Below, one piece after another: positions 13,990-16,811 of a stretch of 16,811 nt of DNA. A program made the translations under genes and the position numbers. Below the pieces are notes generated by a model. That model made no database searches. It was not told where the DNA came from and saw nothing but the letters and a program-made list of their open reading frames with translations. Origin of the DNA: ZC4RG19 sp036279475 (GTDB taxonomy: Bacteria; Actinomycetota; Acidimicrobiia; Acidimicrobiales; VFJN01); the NCBI GenBank assembly GCA_036279475.1, contig DASUJB010000222.1:1-16811 (forward strand). Reading direction: 5' to 3'. Position 1 is the stretch's first letter. Each line of letters opens with the position of its first letter.

Positions 13990-14949
13990 TCAGCTCGTCG
14001 CCGCCTCGACGCCGGGCCCACGCGGTGCCGGGGGCGGGGCGGGGCTCGCCTCCTCGCCGTCGGCCGGGCCGCCGTCGGTCGGGCCGTGCACGTCGCTCGG
14101 GCCGTGCACGTCGCTCGGGCCGCCGTTGGTGGCGCTGCCGCCGTCGGGGAGGTCGTTGCCCCCGGCCGGGTCGGGAGCAGGGCCGCCACCGGCCGGGTCG
14201 GGAGCAGGGACCGGGGCGTGGGCGGCGTCGGTGTGGCGGTGCAGCACCCGGTCACGCAGGCCCCACCAGGTGACGAGCGACATGGCCTCGCCGATGATGT
14301 GCCAGGACATCTTGGACACGCCGCGGACGCGGTCGTTGAACGTGATGGGCACCTCGACGATGCGGGCCCCCAGGCGGTGGGCCCGGTAGGAGAGCTCGAG
14401 CTGGAAGCCGTAGCCGGTGGCCTTGGTGGCGCTGGCCTCGACGGTGCGGAGGATGTCGGCGCGGTAGGCGCGGAAGCCGGCGGTGGCGTCCCGCACGCCC
14501 AGGCCCAGCACGGTGGAGGCGTACAGGTTGCCGGCCCGTGACAGGAGCTGGCGGACGAGGGGCCAGTTGGCCGTGGCACCACCCCTCACGTAGCGGGACC
14601 CGATGGCGATGTCGGCCCCGCGATCGATCTCCGCCAGGAGGGCCGCCAGGCGGTCGGGCGGGTGGGACAGGTCGGCGTCCATCTGCACCACGACCTCGTA
14701 GCCGCGGGCGAAGGCGTGCTGGAAGCCCGCCCGGTAGGCGCCGCCCAGGCCACCCTTCGCCGGGCGCTCGAGCACGCCGACCTGCCCGAGCCGGTCACCG
14801 GCGGCCCGGGCCAGCTCGGCGGTCCCGTCGGGGCTGCCGTCGTCGACCACCAGGATGTCGGCGCGCGGGGCCGCGGCCCGGACCTTGCCGAGGACGTCGC
14901 CGATGTTCTCGGCCTCCAGGTAGGTCGGGATGATGACCAACGTTCTCAT
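13990..14949 (-). CDS. Polyprenol-phosphate-mannose synthase (DPM1/Ppm1-like GT2)
   Basis: 319 residues. Residues 1 to about 240 are a full DPM1-type catalytic domain: TLVIIPTYLEAENI, LVVDDGSPDGT (DD 36-37), GGLGGAYRAGF, QMDADLSHPP (metal-binding D91/D93), IAIGSRYVRGG, and RVRGVSKMSWHII. The enzyme transfers mannose from GDP-mannose to polyprenyl phosphate on the inner membrane face, making the lipid donor used by GT-C mannosyltransferases. It lacks the apolipoprotein N-acyltransferase fusion seen in some actinobacterial Ppm1 proteins. The last roughly 75 residues are a Pro/Gly/Asp-rich tail built partly from repeats (PAPDPAGG twice, GPSDVH twice), probably disordered. The ATG at 14949 has a GGGGA about 5 bases upstream. 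The GT-C gene lies upstream on the same strand, after 136 bases. Another lipid-linked hexose is possible. Confidence 0.92.
   Translation of the reverse strand: MRTLVIIPTYLEAENIGDVLGKVRAAAPRADILVVDDGSPDGTAELARAAGDRLGQVGVLERPAKGGLGGAYRAGFQHAFARGYEVVVQMDADLSHPPDRLAALLAEIDRGADIAIGSRYVRGGATANWPLVRQLLSRAGNLYASTVLGLGVRDATAGFRAYRADILRTVEASATKATGYGFQLELSYRAHRLGARIVEVPITFNDRVRGVSKMSWHIIGEAMSLVTWWGLRDRVLHRHTDAAHAPVPAPDPAGGGPAPDPAGGNDLPDGGSATNGGPSDVHGPSDVHGPTDGGPADGEEASPAPPPAPRGPGVEAATS
14083..14118. repeat. Two perfect 18-bp tandem copies in the synthase tail
   Basis: GCCGTGCACGTCGCTCGG repeats twice head to tail, encoding GPSDVH twice on the minus strand; a diverged partial copy precedes it at 14071-14082. 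The multiple-of-three unit keeps frame, suggesting slippage-driven length variation of a disordered tail. Confidence 0.8.
14162..14209. repeat. Two perfect 21-bp copies at a 27-base period in the synthase tail
   Basis: CCGGCCGGGTCGGGAGCAGGG (written here as a 21-base unit; copies at 14162-14182 and 14189-14209) repeats in frame with a 6-base spacer. On the minus strand it codes for PAPDPAGG-type units. It is a second, independent repeat set in the same C-terminal tail. Confidence 0.75.
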
Positions 14950-14979
14950 GCGCTTCCCCAGGCCTCGTGAGCGGGTGCA

Positions 14980-15007
14980 ACGGTAGCCCGGGCCTGCTCG
15001 GCCCGGG
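14980..15007 (-). promoter_or_regulatory. Candidate -10 with adjoining inverted repeat upstream of the synthase gene
   Basis: Minus-strand TACCGT (14985-14980) fits TAnnnT and would give a leader near 25 bases. Immediately upstream a perfect 8-bp inverted repeat, CCCGGGCC / GGCCCGGG around a 5-base loop (14987-15007), fills the space between -10 and -35. It could be an operator, or a terminator hairpin for the upstream GT-C gene whose stop lies about 80 bases away. Confidence 0.33.
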
Positions 15008-15085
15008 GGAGGCGGCCACCTTGGGTGGGAGCGGGTCGGCCACCGTGGCGGGGCCGGCTCGGGGCCGGTCCTGGCTGGCGTGCCG

Positions 15086-16771
15086 TCACCCCCCGGCCTC
15101 CCCGCGGTCGCACCGGACGTGCAGCTCGAAGATCGGCGTTCCCGGGACCCCGGTCGAGAAGGAGTTGTCGCCGTAGGTGTCGACCAGGCAGAACCGTTGC
15201 CGGAGCACCTCGCCCGGCTCCGGGGAGCCCGGCTCCATCGACGTGTTGGGCTCGTGCCAGTTGTCGTACATCGTCGACAGGATGACGACGTCCGCGTCCC
15301 GGACCTCGTCGGCCAGCCCGGAGTCGTCGGCGTTGGCCACCCCCGGGTCCATCTCGATGTAGCGGGTGCCCGGCTCGAGGTCGGGCAGGAGGTAGTAGAG
15401 GTACGACTCGCTGTAGGGGGTGACGGCCAGGTCCCCGGGCCCCACGATCAGCCGGTCGCCTGGCTGGGTGAGCCGCTCGATGTCGGCGAACATCCGCTCG
15501 GCCGCCACGCCGACGTCCTCCCGGCCGTAGTAGAAGCTCCGACCGTCGTTGTCGACGGAATAGAAGTGGCGGTCGTAGCCGAAGCTCTGCCCCGCGTAGT
15601 CGGCGTACCAGCGGTAGGTGAAGTGGGGGAACAGCAGCATGAGGGCGAAGGGCACCAGCGTGGCGGCGGCCGCCGGCGCCGGCCGCCAGCCCCGCAGGCG
15701 GGCGGCCTCGGCCACGAACATGGGCAGCACGCCCAGGCCCACGCAGCCGACCCACGACATGTGGGCCGTGTCGGCCCGCTGGACGGTCTGGGGCAGGAGC
15801 CCGGCCGCCAGCAGCGCCACCGCCAGCAGCCGCCAGCCGTGGGGGCTGCCCCGATGCCGGGCCCACAGGCCGATGGCGACCACCGCGGCAGCCACGCCGA
15901 ACACCGTGCAGAAGAAGAGGAAGATCTGGAGGGGCTGCTCGGGGGCGGGGAGCGGCCAGGGGAACTTCCGGAAGGCGAAGGCCCGGTTGAGGAAGCTGGT
16001 GTACTCGTCGTACGGAGGGGGGAACGGGAGCCGGCGCCCCGCCCGCAGCTCGAACACGGGTTCCACCACCATGCCGCGGATGGCGTTGCCGGGTCCGGCC
16101 ATCGCCAGGTGCAGGAGGTAGGGGCTGACCCCGATGGCAGCCCCCAGGGCCAGCCGGCGACGGCCCTCGCCGTCCAGGGCGAACAGGAACAGCGCCCCGA
16201 GCGACAGGCCCAGGGCGGCCACCAGGTCGGGGCGGAACAGCAGGGCCGCCCCCGCCAGCAGGCCGGCGACCAGCAGGCCCCGCCGGCGGTCCTGCCCGGG
16301 GTCGAGGGCCCGGGTGGCCACCCCCACCGACCACACGGCGAAGCCGATGCCGCCCACCCAGGCCAGCGCCGTGACGCCGATGGGGGGGATGATGACGACG
16401 GCCGTGGCGATGCCGCAGGCGGCGGCCACGTAGCGCCCCCACCGGTAGCCGATGACGGTGACGCCCGAGATCAGCAGCAAGAGCTGGAGCAGCCCGACGA
16501 CGCGCTCGGTCCACATCGACACGCCGAACACCCGGAAGAAGCCGGCGATGGTCCAGATGCTGCCGGGACCGTAGAGGTGCAGGAAGTCCTTGTTGGGGAT
16601 GTCGCCGTGCAGGAGGCGCTCGGGGAACACGATCATGAACCCCTCCTCCATCGGCGGTCCCGGGGCCCGGAACACGCCGCGGAGGGGGATGGCGACCACC
16701 AGCCCCACCAGCACGGTGGGCACCACCCAGCGATGCCGGGCCAGCCAGCCGCGGCGGTCGGCGCCTGCCAC
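15086..16771 (-). CDS. Polytopic GT-C / PMT-like glycosyltransferase, start uncertain
   Basis: 561 residues from GTG 16771, but the frame stays open to the right edge (40 more bases) and no good Shine-Dalgarno precedes this GTG, so the true start may be outside the window. After a first membrane helix (about 15-31) comes PMEEGFMIVFPERLLHGDIPNKDFLHLYGPG (described: E42/E43, D62, then YGPG at 67-70), the pattern of the GT-C/PMT first periplasmic loop (acidic pair, G..P..D, YGPG). About ten further helices follow, then a C-terminal soluble part of about 165 residues from about 395. Such enzymes move sugars from polyprenyl-phosphate donors to acceptors on the outer face. The synthase gene just downstream could supply such a donor. 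No specific family name is claimed; a non-catalytic membrane protein is possible. Confidence 0.75.
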   Translation of the reverse strand: MAGADRRGWLARHRWVVPTVLVGLVVAIPLRGVFRAPGPPMEEGFMIVFPERLLHGDIPNKDFLHLYGPGSIWTIAGFFRVFGVSMWTERVVGLLQLLLLISGVTVIGYRWGRYVAAACGIATAVVIIPPIGVTALAWVGGIGFAVWSVGVATRALDPGQDRRRGLLVAGLLAGAALLFRPDLVAALGLSLGALFLFALDGEGRRRLALGAAIGVSPYLLHLAMAGPGNAIRGMVVEPVFELRAGRRLPFPPPYDEYTSFLNRAFAFRKFPWPLPAPEQPLQIFLFFCTVFGVAAAVVAIGLWARHRGSPHGWRLLAVALLAAGLLPQTVQRADTAHMSWVGCVGLGVLPMFVAEAARLRGWRPAPAAAATLVPFALMLLFPHFTYRWYADYAGQSFGYDRHFYSVDNDGRSFYYGREDVGVAAERMFADIERLTQPGDRLIVGPGDLAVTPYSESYLYYLLPDLEPGTRYIEMDPGVANADDSGLADEVRDADVVILSTMYDNWHEPNTSMEPGSPEPGEVLRQRFCLVDTYGDNSFSTGVPGTPIFELHVRCDRGEAGG

Positions 16772-16811
16772 CCCCTGCCCCGAGGGGGCGGGACCACGGC
16801 CGGGGACGGCA

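Overview
The window is very GC-rich chromosomal DNA with dense, tightly packed genes and many GTG starts. An AftD-like arabinofuranosyltransferase (DUF3367) and a DUF2516-like membrane protein point to Actinomycetota. The gene mix (a J-domain protein with its own C-terminal domain, M18 aminopeptidase, a CHAD-ParA pair, AftD outside a mycolic-acid locus) best fits the class Acidimicrobiia; that placement is inference. No rRNA, tRNA, CRISPR array, insertion sequence or phage gene was seen, and no gene-free stretch exceeds 300 bases (the longest is about 270 bases, 71-339).

Left block (1-2636): the 5' end of a CobU-type cobalamin gene reads leftward off the edge. After a repeat-rich divergent intergenic region come two rightward genes overlapping by 4 bases: a CYTH-CHAD protein and an orphan ParA/MinD-type ATPase. 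CHAD domains bind polyphosphate and ParA ATPases position cargo on the nucleoid, so this pair is the best candidate here for an undescribed system, possibly one that places or segregates polyphosphate granules.

Middle block (2728-6462): leftward genes for M18 aminopeptidase, a J-domain protein and methionine-R-sulfoxide reductase MsrB look like protein-quality housekeeping functions. A rightward GT2 glycosyltransferase converges on, and overlaps by 145 bases, a small leftward DUF2516-like membrane protein; a perfect 12-bp inverted repeat lies inside the overlap.

Right block (6574-16771): cell-surface glycan synthesis. A leftward operon holds a GT4 glycosyltransferase, a 1477-residue AftD-like GT-C enzyme with two discoidin-like carbohydrate-binding regions, and a NT5C-type 5'-nucleotidase, joined by an ATGA overlap and a 1-base gap. 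A SAM-dependent methyltransferase diverges from it. A polyprenol-phosphate-mannose synthase (GT2) and a polytopic GT-C/PMT-like protein follow on the minus strand. Together these suggest cytoplasmic sugar transfer and lipid-linked donor synthesis feeding membrane GT-C enzymes that act on the outer face. Promoters, operators and terminators listed are motif-level guesses and carry low confidence.
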